This document shows, one piece after another, positions 49,088-58,591 of a stretch of DNA of 64,000 nt. The DNA comes from Bacteroidota bacterium (GTDB lineage Bacteria; Bacteroidota; Rhodothermia; Balneolales; HLUCCA01). The stretch's first letter is position 1. Each line of letters begins with the position of its first letter. The DNA lies in assembly GCA_020832235.1 (NCBI GenBank), contig JAFIEZ010000006.1:62001-126000 (forward strand), written 5' to 3'. The position numbers and the translations under genes are program-made. A model generated the notes under the pieces. The model was not told where the DNA came from. It did no database searches and worked only from the letters and a program-made list of their open reading frames with translations.

Positions 49088-51985
49088 TCAGAAATTAGTC
49101 AACACGCCATTGGTTCCGGATGTTCCCGGGATGGTTGCAAAGCCGATGCCGAGGTCGATCGGGAAGTTGAATATAAATCGAATTTGCGCCCGAAGTCCCC
49201 CACCAACCAGGGTTTGGGGATCATCGAAGAAATTAGATCCTATGGTTTCGGTGAACAGCACGGCATACACCCGGTCGAGGTAAACAGGGATGAAATATCC
49301 ACCGCGATCAGGATGCAGTAGTGGTATGGTATATCGGGCAGAGAATAGCGACAGATTCTGGCTGCTGAACCCGATTCCGGCTATGTCGAATCCCTCGTGT
49401 ACGATGCTGAACAGGTTGTAACCGAACCGATTTTGACGAATAATGCCGAGCTCGAGCCGAAGCGACTGATTTTGCAGCATAAGCGGCGCGACCCAGGTCT
49501 GAATTCCCGCCCGGAAACCCGAAAAAGGACTCAAATCTGACGATGTGTACAAGTCGTAGTCGGACTGGGCGTAGAGGCGGAAGCCGGAATTGGGCTGGGC
49601 ATCGCGCATGTTTTGTCGAAGCTTGTGGGCATAGCTGGCCTGTACTCGCGCCCGAAGTGCGGAGTTCCAGTCGGAGGATGCGAGTACGGCCGAGCTTCCG
49701 GTTGGCCGAAGCAGGATGCGGCTTTCGTTGAATTGTATTTCGGGTTGGAAGAAGAATCCGCTGGTGCCGGCCCGATCATCGAGATACCAGCTCATGGGCA
49801 GGGCCAGACTTTGGATGCGTTCTTGTCCGTAAAGGTCGGTTGATTCGTTGATCGGCGCCCCTGGCGAGTACGGTCGCAGGGCGGACCGGAGTTCGATTTT
49901 CGGGTATCGTCCGGCGTAGGTGTAGTTAAGATCGTAGAAGGTATCGCCACGACCGTGGGTGAATTCCAGGCTGTAGGAGTTTCTCCGTAGTACATCGGCG
50001 CTGCCGATGATGAGGCCGTAGCTGTTGAATCCGCGCGCCGACATGATTCTTGTTGTGGGGAAAACGGCCCGGGGCTTGAGCCACGCCCGTCCGGTGCGGT
50101 AGGGTTGGGATGTGTAGAGGGTGTCGGGTTGGGGTGTGGCAGACAGCAGATGTTGGAGGTTGGGCTGCCAGATGTTGCGCGGCACCTCGTGGTTGAGGTA
50201 CTGGGCGGGATCGAGCGTAGCGAGCCGGCGGTAGTTTTGGTGCTGGATGACCATGGCGATGCGTTCACCGGATGGGGTGTAGCTGGCTTCCATGGCGTTG
50301 TATGGGCTGTGGGTGAGTTGCAGGAGGCGGTCGGTGGTGTAGTGGTATTCGTAGAGGTTGAGGGTTTGTTGGTGCTCGCCGCTGAGCAGAAGGCGGGGTT
50401 GGGTGGGGTGCCAGTGGGCGTCGTAGACGGCTCCTCCTTCGAAGGCGATGTCGGGGGTTTGGGTGAAGACTTCATCGAAGCTCTGACGTATGATTCCATC
50501 GCGGCTGTGTTGTAGTTCCGAAATGTGATCCATTCGCAGCAACCAGAGGCCCTGCACGCCGTTGATGTTGGCTATAACGGCAACAAGGTTTTCATTCCGC
50601 GGATGCACCGCTACCTGTACGATGGAACCGGGAAAGCTTTCATGGATGATTTCCGTCCGGCTTTCGTCGCCATTTTTCAGTTTTATCCACCGATAGGTGT
50701 GTCGATCTGTTTGCAGGGCATAAATATCTCTGCCGGCGTGTACGGGTGCGTGTGCCCGAAGTCCTTCCGTTATGCGTTCGGTGCTTCCATCCCGCAGGTT
50801 GAACCGATGGATGTCGGCGATGTACTGGTTTTCGTTGTACGGATGGGTGCTGTATCGCGCATAGAGCAGGTTTTCACGGGATTCATCGAGGTCATATCCG
50901 ATCGATTCGTGCATGAAGGTGTTGAACAACAATCGATGTTCGTCGTTTTCGGTGTCATACACCCAGAACCCGGTGCGATGGTTGTAGTATCGACCATAGT
51001 ACAGTATTTCTGTTTCGGATATCCATCGGGGCTGATGAACGTCTGGACCGCGGAGTCGACCGGTGGCTATGGGCTGATGTTCTGTCGCACCGCGTAACCG
51101 ATGCGCTTCAAGGCGTTGGTCTTCGTTTTCGCGCATGGCATCCTGAAATTCCCTCGACATTTGCCACGGCGTGATTTTGGAGGTGTACCACAGATTGGTG
51201 GGATAGCCCAGAAACGGGAAGATGGTGTGTGAGCGGATGGATCTTTTGAGGGGTTCTTCACCGTAAGTCTGGATGAACCAGTTGGTGAAGGCGTATCCCC
51301 CGATGTAGTGCCGGCCTCCCGGACGGGTATAGCTCGCGGGGGTCATGTGACTGGCAAGGCTCCACGGTCGACGGCTATTCAGGTTGCCATAATATTGATG
51401 CATGAAGGGTGCGAAATTCCCGCGGCCTCCTCCTTCCGTTAACTGCGATTCCTGATAAACGGCATAGCCTTCGATGATGCCTCCGGGCACGAAGGCGTGC
51501 ACCGATCGACCTAAGTCGGGCGAAAAAATGTATAAAAGGTTGGTATATCCGCCCCGAACGCTGAATTGCAGGGCATGGACCAGCTCGTGCGACATGAGGT
51601 TTTCGAGATGCCCACCAGTGCGTGCATTCAGAATCTTACCGCCTATGGGCGGGGCTTCTACTTCCATGCGAAAGTTGAAGGAGGTAACGTATCCGTTCGA
51701 TTGGTCGTTGTACCCGTTGATGATGACGGGGAAGTTGCGGAGGTTGCCGCCTATGAGCGACTGTATGTTTTCGTAGTCGTCTTCGAGGAGTTGTGCGGCC
51801 CGTTGTGCGGTTTCATGAAATCCTTCGTGGTAGATGATGCGAAAGTGGCGGGTGTTTATTTCATGCCAGGATACCTGCGGGCGATGTACGGTGTCGTAAA
51901 ACTGCGCTTTAACAGGACTTGTAATCGCTAAAAAAAGCAATATGATGATGCTTTTTAGTATTGTTGATGGATATACGAGATTCAT
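49088..51985 (-). CDS. large exported protein: MA-type metallopeptidase + TolB-like propeller + outer-membrane barrel
   Basis: The 965-residue product has a signal peptide (cleavage near residue 28, PVKAQ). The N-terminal gluzincin-type peptidase domain has HELVH at 133-137 and a downstream Glu in GGIIEGYAVYQES (residue 172), the peptidase-MA zinc site. Residues about 300-610 hold short YWTD/WD40-like repeats with Asp-His pairs (DVHQPRWI, DAHWHPTQPRLLLSG, PSGERIAMV), a TolB-like propeller. From about 680 the sequence is barrel-like and ends in an aromatic residue (VLTNF). It probably sits in the outer membrane with the protease domain exposed. Coding G+C is visibly higher than in the genes to its right. 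Confidence 0.75.
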   Translation of the reverse strand: MNLVYPSTILKSIIILLFLAITSPVKAQFYDTVHRPQVSWHEINTRHFRIIYHEGFHETAQRAAQLLEDDYENIQSLIGGNLRNFPVIINGYNDQSNGYVTSFNFRMEVEAPPIGGKILNARTGGHLENLMSHELVHALQFSVRGGYTNLLYIFSPDLGRSVHAFVPGGIIEGYAVYQESQLTEGGGRGNFAPFMHQYYGNLNSRRPWSLASHMTPASYTRPGGRHYIGGYAFTNWFIQTYGEEPLKRSIRSHTIFPFLGYPTNLWYTSKITPWQMSREFQDAMRENEDQRLEAHRLRGATEHQPIATGRLRGPDVHQPRWISETEILYYGRYYNHRTGFWVYDTENDEHRLLFNTFMHESIGYDLDESRENLLYARYSTHPYNENQYIADIHRFNLRDGSTERITEGLRAHAPVHAGRDIYALQTDRHTYRWIKLKNGDESRTEIIHESFPGSIVQVAVHPRNENLVAVIANINGVQGLWLLRMDHISELQHSRDGIIRQSFDEVFTQTPDIAFEGGAVYDAHWHPTQPRLLLSGEHQQTLNLYEYHYTTDRLLQLTHSPYNAMEASYTPSGERIAMVIQHQNYRRLATLDPAQYLNHEVPRNIWQPNLQHLLSATPQPDTLYTSQPYRTGRAWLKPRAVFPTTRIMSARGFNSYGLIIGSADVLRRNSYSLEFTHGRGDTFYDLNYTYAGRYPKIELRSALRPYSPGAPINESTDLYGQERIQSLALPMSWYLDDRAGTSGFFFQPEIQFNESRILLRPTGSSAVLASSDWNSALRARVQASYAHKLRQNMRDAQPNSGFRLYAQSDYDLYTSSDLSPFSGFRAGIQTWVAPLMLQNQSLRLELGIIRQNRFGYNLFSIVHEGFDIAGIGFSSQNLSLFSARYTIPLLHPDRGGYFIPVYLDRVYAVLFTETIGSNFFDDPQTLVGGGLRAQIRFIFNFPIDLGIGFATIPGTSGTNGVLTNF

Positions 51986-52310
51986 CAGGGATTAATTTAT
52001 AAGCTTTAGATGAAGCCTGAATTATGTTTTAGCTTGGTTTTCTATTTAAGTATGTAAGTATACATAATACGGCTGCTGCATCTATTTCTTGGTTTACGGT
52101 GTGAAATGCGTAAAAATTTAATTCATCATGAATGTGTTGTATTCCTGTATAAATACCCATTTCTCAATTCCGCATGAAATAAACTGAGTATTTAAAGAAG
52201 ATCGTGTGCGGTGTTTACAATGTAATAGCTTGAAAACAAGTCTAATAGTAATGTGTAAATGAATTATTTTCCATGGTTGAAATATGTCTTAATCATCAAT
52301 TAATGTAGTT
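51986..52310. other. 325-bp divergent intergenic region, MA-peptidase / M14 peptidase
   Basis: This A+T-rich region lies between two divergent exported-peptidase genes. It must hold their promoters. I see no strong repeat, operator or ORF. Confidence 0.4.
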
Positions 52311-54989
52311 ATGAATCAATATGTAGCTTTGTTTGTGATACTATTCGGGCTTTCATCGGTTACAAATGCCCAGATGTACAGTAATATTCATAGTGCTCCG
52401 GATGGAAACGCCGTTACCTTGGATTACTATCTTCCGCAGGACGTTACTTTTAATCCTGATGTTCCAAAACCTTCTGATGTTCTAGGTTTTGAAGTTGGAT
52501 TTCGACATGCCCGAGCAAGTCAGATAACAGCCTATATGTATGCCCTGGCAGCTGCTTCCGACCGAATTCACGTTGAGCAGTATGCAACTTCACATGGACA
52601 TCGACCGGTGATGCTTATGGTTGCAAGCTCACCTGAAAATATGTCTAACCTGGACGAACTGCGCCAGCAACATCTTCAGCTGAGTAACCCTTCTGTGTCT
52701 GCATCTTTAGATATTTCTGAAATGCCTCTGGTGGTGTGGCAGGGTTTCAGTGTGCATGGTAACGAGCCGAGTGCGGCAAATTCTGCGATTTTGCTGATGT
52801 ATTATCTTGCAGCAGCTGAAGGGTCTGAAATAGATCGGATTCTCAATGAGACTATCGTAATTATTGATCCTGTTATTAATCCAGATGGTCATGATCGTTT
52901 TGCACACTGGGCAAATATGCATGTTGGCCGAAACATGGTGGGGGATCCAAATCATAGGGAGCATCTTGAGGTTTGGCCTGGAGGCAGAACGAATCATTAT
53001 TGGTTTGACTTAAATCGTGACTGGATGCCGGTTCAACATCCTGAATCACGTGGACGAATTGTTCAGTTTCATAACTGGAAACCGAATATTTTGAACGATT
53101 ATCATGAAATGGGTACGAATTCGCCGTATTTCTTTCAGCCGGGTGTGCCAAGTCGGAATAATCCACTTACTCCTGAGCGTACATTTGAGTTGACGCAGTT
53201 GATTGCGGAGTATCATGCCGAAGCCTTAGACCAGTTTGGCAGTTTATATTGGACCCGCGAGGTGTTCGATGATTTTTACGTGGGTAAAGGCAGTACATAT
53301 CCTGATATAAACGGTTCTATTGGAATTCTATATGAACAAGGCAGCTCGCGAGGACATGTTCAGGAAAGTATTTATGGAAAACTGACGTTTCCTTTCACGA
53401 TTCGGAATCAATTTATCACCACATTGTCTACCATGCGTGCCGGGGTTGACCTGCGGATGGAGTTGTTGAGTCATCAGCGGGATTTTTTCAGAACAGCCCT
53501 TTCTGAGGCTTCCCGATCAGAGGTGAAGGCTTATGTTTTTGCAGAACCGGAAGATCCGGCAAGAGTATGGCATCTGCTTGATCTTCTTGGTCACCATCAG
53601 ATTGATGTTTTTGAGCTTAATCGCAATATCACTGTAGACGGAGTAGATTTTGTGGCGGGTGATGCGTTTGTGGTACCTGTAGAACAGAAGCAGTATCGTT
53701 TTCTGACATCGCTCTTTGAAACACGTACAGAGTTCACAGACAGTCTATTTTATGATGTTTCAACGTGGACACTTCCCCTTTCTTTTAATCTGAAAAACGG
53801 TGAAATAAGAGGTCGTGCCTGGAGTCAGAACCTGATGGGTCAGCAAGTGGAACGGTCTCCGGCTTTTCCTAAAGGAGAAATTGTTCGGTCGGTTGTGAAC
53901 CATGAGCAGAGTGCTGTGAGTAATGTCTACGCCTATGCCTTTAGCTGGAGTGGCTACTATGCCCCACGCGCTGTAAACAGGTTACTTCGTGAAGGTATAG
54001 TAGTTCAAACAGCGAGCAGGACATTTGATGCTGTTACCGGAGAAGGATTAAAAACCTTTGATTTCGGTACGATAGTAGTGCCGATGGGTATTCAGCAGCC
54101 AGATACCTTTTCGAAAGTTCATGAACTTATGGAAGCTATTGCTGCCGAAGATGCCGTTACGGTCTATGAACTGAGTACAGGTTTAAGCAGGGATGGTATC
54201 GATTTAGGAAGTAGGAATTTTAATCTGTTGCGAAAGCCTGAAGTAATGATTCTAGGGGGAGCCGGTGTAACTCCAAATGATGTTGGAGAGGTATGGCATT
54301 TGCTAGATCAACGATATGATATGGAACTAAGTATTGTTGAAATTCCACGATTCAACGCTATTTCACTCGATCGCTACAATACTATTATTCTTGTAAATGG
54401 CAATTACAACGGTGTATCCTCAGGTTCTGTAGAGAAACTGCGTCGATGGGTTGCAGATGGAGGCACGCTCATATTACATAGAGGTGCTGTAGGATGGGCG
54501 AGCAGAAACGGACTTGCCAATGTTCAATTCCGTGGTAGTTCTGATGATGAAGATTCTAGTACGGACCAATCTGGAATGGTACGTTATATTGACGAGACGG
54601 GTTCCAGAGGTGCTCAAGTTATTGGGGGATCAATATTCCGAGTAAACATCGATACCACACACCCATTATTATATGGATTCAACCGTAGTCAGATGCCCGT
54701 TTTCAGAAACACGGCAACTATGGTAGAACCACCCTCTAATCCATTTGCAATGCCTATGCAATACGATTTGAATAATCCCTTGTTTAGCGGTTATATATCG
54801 GATGAAAACATGGAGAGAATTAAAGGAACAGCCGGAATAGTTGTAGGTGGTATAGGTTCCGGGAGGGTTATAATGAAAACGGATAATCCAACTTTCCGAG
54901 CATTTTGGTTTGGTACGAATAAACTATTAGCTAACAGTATCTTTTTTGGTCACACGATAAGCGGTCAGACCACCCAGCGATCGGAATAA
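52311..54989 (+). CDS. M14 family zinc carboxypeptidase, exported
   Basis: The 892-residue product has a Sec signal (residues 1-20, cleavage NAQ). The M14 catalytic domain has zinc ligands His149 and Glu152 in HGNEPSAANS, INPDGHDR, DLNRDW (Arg236) and His265 in NDYHEMG. The probable catalytic Glu342 is in LYEQGSSRG. A long C-terminal part (about 400-890) has a ThuA/GATase-like segment around VMILGGAGVTPNDVGEVWHLLDQ and ends with a beta-rich region. It is probably secreted or cell-surface for peptide scavenging. A perfect terminator follows. Confidence 0.9.
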   Translation: MNQYVALFVILFGLSSVTNAQMYSNIHSAPDGNAVTLDYYLPQDVTFNPDVPKPSDVLGFEVGFRHARASQITAYMYALAAASDRIHVEQYATSHGHRPVMLMVASSPENMSNLDELRQQHLQLSNPSVSASLDISEMPLVVWQGFSVHGNEPSAANSAILLMYYLAAAEGSEIDRILNETIVIIDPVINPDGHDRFAHWANMHVGRNMVGDPNHREHLEVWPGGRTNHYWFDLNRDWMPVQHPESRGRIVQFHNWKPNILNDYHEMGTNSPYFFQPGVPSRNNPLTPERTFELTQLIAEYHAEALDQFGSLYWTREVFDDFYVGKGSTYPDINGSIGILYEQGSSRGHVQESIYGKLTFPFTIRNQFITTLSTMRAGVDLRMELLSHQRDFFRTALSEASRSEVKAYVFAEPEDPARVWHLLDLLGHHQIDVFELNRNITVDGVDFVAGDAFVVPVEQKQYRFLTSLFETRTEFTDSLFYDVSTWTLPLSFNLKNGEIRGRAWSQNLMGQQVERSPAFPKGEIVRSVVNHEQSAVSNVYAYAFSWSGYYAPRAVNRLLREGIVVQTASRTFDAVTGEGLKTFDFGTIVVPMGIQQPDTFSKVHELMEAIAAEDAVTVYELSTGLSRDGIDLGSRNFNLLRKPEVMILGGAGVTPNDVGEVWHLLDQRYDMELSIVEIPRFNAISLDRYNTIILVNGNYNGVSSGSVEKLRRWVADGGTLILHRGAVGWASRNGLANVQFRGSSDDEDSSTDQSGMVRYIDETGSRGAQVIGGSIFRVNIDTTHPLLYGFNRSQMPVFRNTATMVEPPSNPFAMPMQYDLNNPLFSGYISDENMERIKGTAGIVVGGIGSGRVIMKTDNPTFRAFWFGTNKLLANSIFFGHTISGQTTQRSE

Positions 54990-54996
54990 AAATAAT

Positions 54997-55020
54997 AAAG
55001 GGAGGGCACGCCCTCCCTTT
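54997..55020. terminator. bidirectional terminator after the M14 peptidase
   Basis: AAAGGGAGGG and CCCTCCCTTT pair perfectly around CACG. The flanks are A+T-rich. It separates the convergent M14 gene and the DUF971 operon. Confidence 0.88.
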
Positions 55021-55130
55021 ATTGAATTCTTAGAGTACTATAAGCCTTTGAAAAACGAATGTAGACTATAAAATGTAAGCTACACTGTCGTGTACAACAG
55101 TCTAGTAAAAGCTTCGTAAGATGTAAGCGA

Positions 55131-55466
55131 TTATTGAGGCAGTTTTTTAAACTCATCCCATAAGTCGCGAAGAGCATCAAACCTATATAGACCGGAGTTG
55201 TGACCGTCTCCCCAATTAATCTGGATGGCATAGTTTCCGCTTGGCTTTATGGAGCTGATACGCCAGTCACGTTCAGGTTTATTTTTGAGTACACCGGGAT
55301 CCATCCTTTTCCCCATATGTTCATGTCCACCTCTGCAAAAAACACACGGACATACTTTTCTGAGGCCCTCTAAAGGATAATGAGATGTTTCACCATCTCC
55401 CCAGACAATACTCAAAACCTGAGATGCGGTGTCAACATCAATTTCAGTTACAGTAGTTTGTTGCAT
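55131..55466 (-). CDS. DUF971 (GBBH-like N-terminal) protein
   Basis: The 111-residue product matches DUF971. It has an N-terminal strand pair with IVWGDGETSHYPLEGLRKVCPCVFCRGGHEH, with Cys-x-Cys-x2-Cys as in the zinc-binding domain of gamma-butyrobetaine hydroxylase. The closing block is AIQINWGDGHNSGLYRFDALRDL. DUF971 proteins are linked with Fe-S cluster handling (the Mrp/ApbC family) in some genomes. It is the last gene of the peptide operon, 27 bases after the thioredoxin-like lipoprotein. It may equally be an unrelated housekeeping gene with its own promoter. Confidence 0.9.
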   Translation of the reverse strand: MQQTTVTEIDVDTASQVLSIVWGDGETSHYPLEGLRKVCPCVFCRGGHEHMGKRMDPGVLKNKPERDWRISSIKPSGNYAIQINWGDGHNSGLYRFDALRDLWDEFKKLPQ

Positions 55467-55493
55467 TATTTATCTCTTTTGCTGGCATGTGTA

Positions 55494-56093
55494 CTATTCA
55501 TCTAAAAACATTCTGACATAGTAATTCAGGTTTTCATTACTCCCGACAGGTCTTATATCCCGCACTTTTCTATTCCCATCAACAAAGATTTTAAGAGGAA
55601 TTTGAAAATGCTCTACCCATTGAGTAATCAGTTTCTCTTCATCCTGATACGTACTCATGCTGTAATTATTACGAGCCACAAAGTTACGCACGTTTTTTTT
55701 AGAATCGTCAACGACAATCAATTTGATATCTGTTGTACTTTGACTGAAAGAGTCCCCTAGTTGCTTTTGACTCCATTCATTCCAAAAATCAAGTTCATCG
55801 ATACAAAATCCGCAGTAAGTGTCGTGAGTTATTAATATGAGGGTATTATTTTTAAATAATGACCTCGAGGGGTCAGATTCGCTTGTATTTTCTACGGCCA
55901 GCATTTCTACATCGGAATCAGCGTCACGATAAATCTGATCGTGGTTGAGCTCAATAGGTGTTAGCTGCGTTAAATAATCCGTTAAAAGGTTTATGTCTAT
56001 TAGCTTTTCATAACCGTTGAACTGGCTTTTGTCGCAAGATAGTATCAGAGCCGCACAAAAAAATAACGATAAGGTAAACTTTCTAGTTAACAT
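55494..56093 (-). CDS. thioredoxin-like lipoprotein (CGFC) of the peptide operon
   Basis: The product has 199 residues from the ATG at 56093, which gives a lipoprotein signal ending ILSC (lipid Cys at 20). An 11-codon longer frame is less likely. DTYCGFCIDELDFWNEW places a CGFC redox pair at 94-97, preceded by a hydrophobic strand (LILITH). Later blocks (IKLIVVDDSKKNVRNFV, LKIFVDGNRKVRDIRPVG) fit a thioredoxin fold of the TlpA/AhpC type without the typical cis-Pro context. The CGFC pair could form or reduce disulfides of the twin-CX3C peptide. It overlaps the permease gene by 11 bases. Confidence 0.72.
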   Translation of the reverse strand: MLTRKFTLSLFFCAALILSCDKSQFNGYEKLIDINLLTDYLTQLTPIELNHDQIYRDADSDVEMLAVENTSESDPSRSLFKNNTLILITHDTYCGFCIDELDFWNEWSQKQLGDSFSQSTTDIKLIVVDDSKKNVRNFVARNNYSMSTYQDEEKLITQWVEHFQIPLKIFVDGNRKVRDIRPVGSNENLNYYVRMFLDE

Positions 56094-56856
56094 GCTTGAA
56101 ATCTTTACGATTGAACAGAATACCATTAAGTATTATAAGTGCAGATGTAATAATAGCCCCCTTAAAAAATAGCTCTCTTTGAATAAAGCCTCTGCTAATA
56201 ATATTCTCTCTGAAGGTATCAAGGCTGATATAGAAAGACACCAACTGCTCTAAAAAATAAACGCCATCTCCTAATAAGGGTATGTTGCCTGTATAACCAC
56301 TTAAAACTCTAAAAATGGCCGGTAAAATGAATAGCACAAAAACCAACAGTGGAATTGAGACAAGTTTAAGCCTGCTAAAGTAGGTAATACTGATTAGTAC
56401 TACAGCCAGTGCGAGCCCTCCAAAGACTTTCGAAGAGTAAGCAAACAATATGCTGTAAAGGTTAAAACCAGCTTTGATATATAAGTAAAGGTAACCGCTG
56501 GTGCTAATTAAAATTAATCCCAGAACTACTCCAAAGAATCCTGCAAAGTATTGTATTCGATTTTGATGCCGTGCAAGGTATATACAGGCTAGTTGGCTAC
56601 TTAGTACCTTATCGGATAGACTCAACGTTATAATTACTATGAGCAGTCCTAACAGGAGCTCAAAAATAGATAAGGATGCAGTGAGTATTCTCAGAGGCAT
56701 CGATAAGTTTCCGATAGATATAATCGCGTTTGGCCCTGTACCGTCGATGCTTGTCATTAGAACAAATAGCCAGGTCAGAGCCCCCAGCATCATGAGCAAC
56801 CAAAAAGAAAGTAATGCTTTCAAGACGAGCAGGTTTAGTCTTATTGCAGACTTCAT
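56083..56856 (-). CDS. ABC transporter permease of the peptide operon
   Basis: The 257-residue membrane protein has six probable helices, at about 11-35, 48-78, 103-128, 134-155, 161-182 and 227-247. The loops are short, except between helices 5 and 6. Overall it resembles ABC-2 or NosY-type permeases, but I see no family-defining motif. It overlaps the ATPase gene by 4 bases and the thioredoxin-like gene by 11, so the three are one translational unit. The combination suggests export or membrane release of a substrate rather than uptake, as no binding protein of the classic type is encoded. Confidence 0.8.
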   Translation of the reverse strand: MKSAIRLNLLVLKALLSFWLLMMLGALTWLFVLMTSIDGTGPNAIISIGNLSMPLRILTASLSIFELLLGLLIVIITLSLSDKVLSSQLACIYLARHQNRIQYFAGFFGVVLGLILISTSGYLYLYIKAGFNLYSILFAYSSKVFGGLALAVVLISITYFSRLKLVSIPLLVFVLFILPAIFRVLSGYTGNIPLLGDGVYFLEQLVSFYISLDTFRENIISRGFIQRELFFKGAIITSALIILNGILFNRKDFKHVN

Positions 56857-57626
56857 CGTTCACCTCCATACAATACATGATACAATTCTGATATAGTATC
56901 AGCGGGTCTATTTTGAAGCAATTGATTGATTTTAAGCTTCATGTTTTCTTCAACCTCATCCAGGTATGTTATTTCATAACCGCTTAATCTAAGCTTAATG
57001 GAACCGTTTTTAATGAAAAAAGAAGCGTCAGTCACTGTATCCAGATCATAAAGGATGTGGGTAGACAAGATAACAGTTAAACCATGCTCTACTTTTGATT
57101 TCAGAAAATTCAATAATCTAGTCCTGTCGATTGTATCTAGCCCTTCCAGGGGTTCATCCAGAACCAGAACATTTGGATTACCTGCCAGGGCTCCGATCAT
57201 GCCTACTTTTTTTTGCATTCCTTTCGACAATTTGGTTATAGGCTTATCTATGTATTCAGCAACGTTGAACAACTCAATAAACTCATTTGCGTATGAGTTG
57301 TTGGTATCGTCAGCAACCATTAAGCCAATTAACTGACGACATGTAAAACTTCCCGGCAAGTCAACAATCTCGGGTACATAACCCATTGCTATATCACTAT
57401 CAGAGTAATCTACACTTCCATTACTTGGGTGAATTAATCTTGTAATCAGCTTAATGAACGTGCTTTTCCCAGACCCGTTTGGACCAACAAGGCAAATAAA
57501 CTGACCTTTTCCGATTTGTATGCTGGTAGGATGCAAAGAGAAACTGTTTCGTTGATATCGTTTCTCCGTATTTGATAGTGTAATAATTGGGTTTAAAGTG
57601 GTATCAGATGGGTTTTGATGTTTCAT
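56853..57626 (-). CDS. ABC transporter ATP-binding protein of the peptide operon
   Basis: The 257-residue product has Walker A GPNGSGKST at 48-56, the signature LSKGMQKKVG at 133-142, Walker B VLVLDEPLEGLD at 153-164 and the H-loop His190. GMQKK in the signature and the short length are typical of ABC-2 export ATPases (NosF, CcmA-like or bacteriocin-immunity type). The gene starts inside the last codons of the propeller lipoprotein gene and overlaps the permease by 4 bases. Confidence 0.93.
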   Translation of the reverse strand: MKHQNPSDTTLNPIITLSNTEKRYQRNSFSLHPTSIQIGKGQFICLVGPNGSGKSTFIKLITRLIHPSNGSVDYSDSDIAMGYVPEIVDLPGSFTCRQLIGLMVADDTNNSYANEFIELFNVAEYIDKPITKLSKGMQKKVGMIGALAGNPNVLVLDEPLEGLDTIDRTRLLNFLKSKVEHGLTVILSTHILYDLDTVTDASFFIKNGSIKLRLSGYEITYLDEVEENMKLKINQLLQNRPADTISELYHVLYGGER

Positions 57627-58548
57627 TTCCCGTAAGTCGTTCTAATGGATAGTAGTAAATGGATTCATCTCTGGATCCGAAGATTCCACTTGGTCTAATC
57701 ACAGCAGTATCAAGATCTTCTTTGAGTTTAATCTTTAATGTCGGCTCTCCGCGTACGTTTGTAAGTATTACGGTAAAGCGTTCATCTTCTTTTGAAAGTT
57801 GAATTATTTGGTCGTCAAATAACTCCCCACCCAACCACACAGGCCCTTCGGGTACTTCAAGTGTTCCCACTCTTCGCAATGGTGGCCTGGTATCAAGGTG
57901 TTCGTAAATTATCCTTGAAGTGGTGCCGGTTGCTTTGTCAAACAAAGTGCTTCTGTTAGTAAATATGTGGTTGATCAGAATCGTGTTTTCGTATACAGTC
58001 AGGTGTGCTATACCGAATTCAGGCCTTCTGGTTGTCTCGATGTGTAAGTAATCGGGCAGGTCAAAGGTATTTTTGTCGTACCGTAAAAGCGACCATCCAT
58101 CCATTGTCAAATGTGTAGCATAGGCAATACCGGGAATGGTAAAATCGATATCAACCAGTGACTCTTTGATGACAAACTCACGAACTAAGTTTAGCTGCCC
58201 ATCCAATACAACTACCTTTCTTGCTATGTTATCAAATACATACAGGTAGTTGCCATCGAACTGAAGTTTGCTAATTCGTTGAAACTCGGATGGGCCAAAA
58301 CCACTCCCCCCCACGGACGCTATAATTTCATTTTCCCTATTAATCTTGTATATGTTGAGATTGCTTTCACTAATTGCGTAGCGATAGGGTTCAACGGATA
58401 TTGTTTGCCAGGCTCGATATTTGTTTTCGGGTATGTCCTCATCAAATATGGCACTAACGTAAATAACCGGTACTTCAAATTCACTTTTGCTGTTACAAGA
58501 AAAGCTAGTAATTAAGAGAAATGACGCTAAGTAGTATATCGTTTTCAT
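57604..58548 (-). CDS. six-bladed beta-propeller lipoprotein of the peptide operon
   Basis: The 314-residue product has a lipoprotein-like signal ending SFSC (Cys18). The mature part has repeated blades with patterns such as GGSGFGPSEFQRISKLQFDGNYLYVFDN and KVVVLDGQLNLVREF, typical of NHL/6-bladed propeller (BF3164-like) proteins. In Bacteroidota, such lipoproteins often stand next to genes for small cell-surface peptides (NVEALA type), which fits the adjacent twin-CX3C peptide. It may bind the peptide or a surface partner. The ABC ATPase gene starts 23 bases before its end. Confidence 0.75.
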   Translation of the reverse strand: MKTIYYLASFLLITSFSCNSKSEFEVPVIYVSAIFDEDIPENKYRAWQTISVEPYRYAISESNLNIYKINRENEIIASVGGSGFGPSEFQRISKLQFDGNYLYVFDNIARKVVVLDGQLNLVREFVIKESLVDIDFTIPGIAYATHLTMDGWSLLRYDKNTFDLPDYLHIETTRRPEFGIAHLTVYENTILINHIFTNRSTLFDKATGTTSRIIYEHLDTRPPLRRVGTLEVPEGPVWLGGELFDDQIIQLSKEDERFTVILTNVRGEPTLKIKLKEDLDTAVIRPSGIFGSRDESIYYYPLERLTGNETSKPI

Positions 58549-58551
58549 AGA

Positions 58552-58579
58552 ATAAAAATTAGGGCCCCCGATTTGCCCT
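58552..58579 (-). terminator. hairpin between the peptide and propeller genes, possible attenuator
   Basis: On the minus strand AGGGC pairs with GCCCT around a nine-base loop and is followed by AATTTTTATT. Its position, 13 bases after the peptide stop and 4 before the propeller ATG, fits partial termination so that the peptide is made in excess. The stem is only 5 bp. Confidence 0.5.
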
Positions 58580-58591
58580 GTTAATCATTAT

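Noticed and set aside
49792-50515. Two overlapping open frames antisense or out of frame in the MA-type peptidase gene
   Set aside because: They are Pro/Ser/Thr-rich or Val/Gly-rich, with no domain-like pattern, as expected from the G+C-rich shadow of a real gene.
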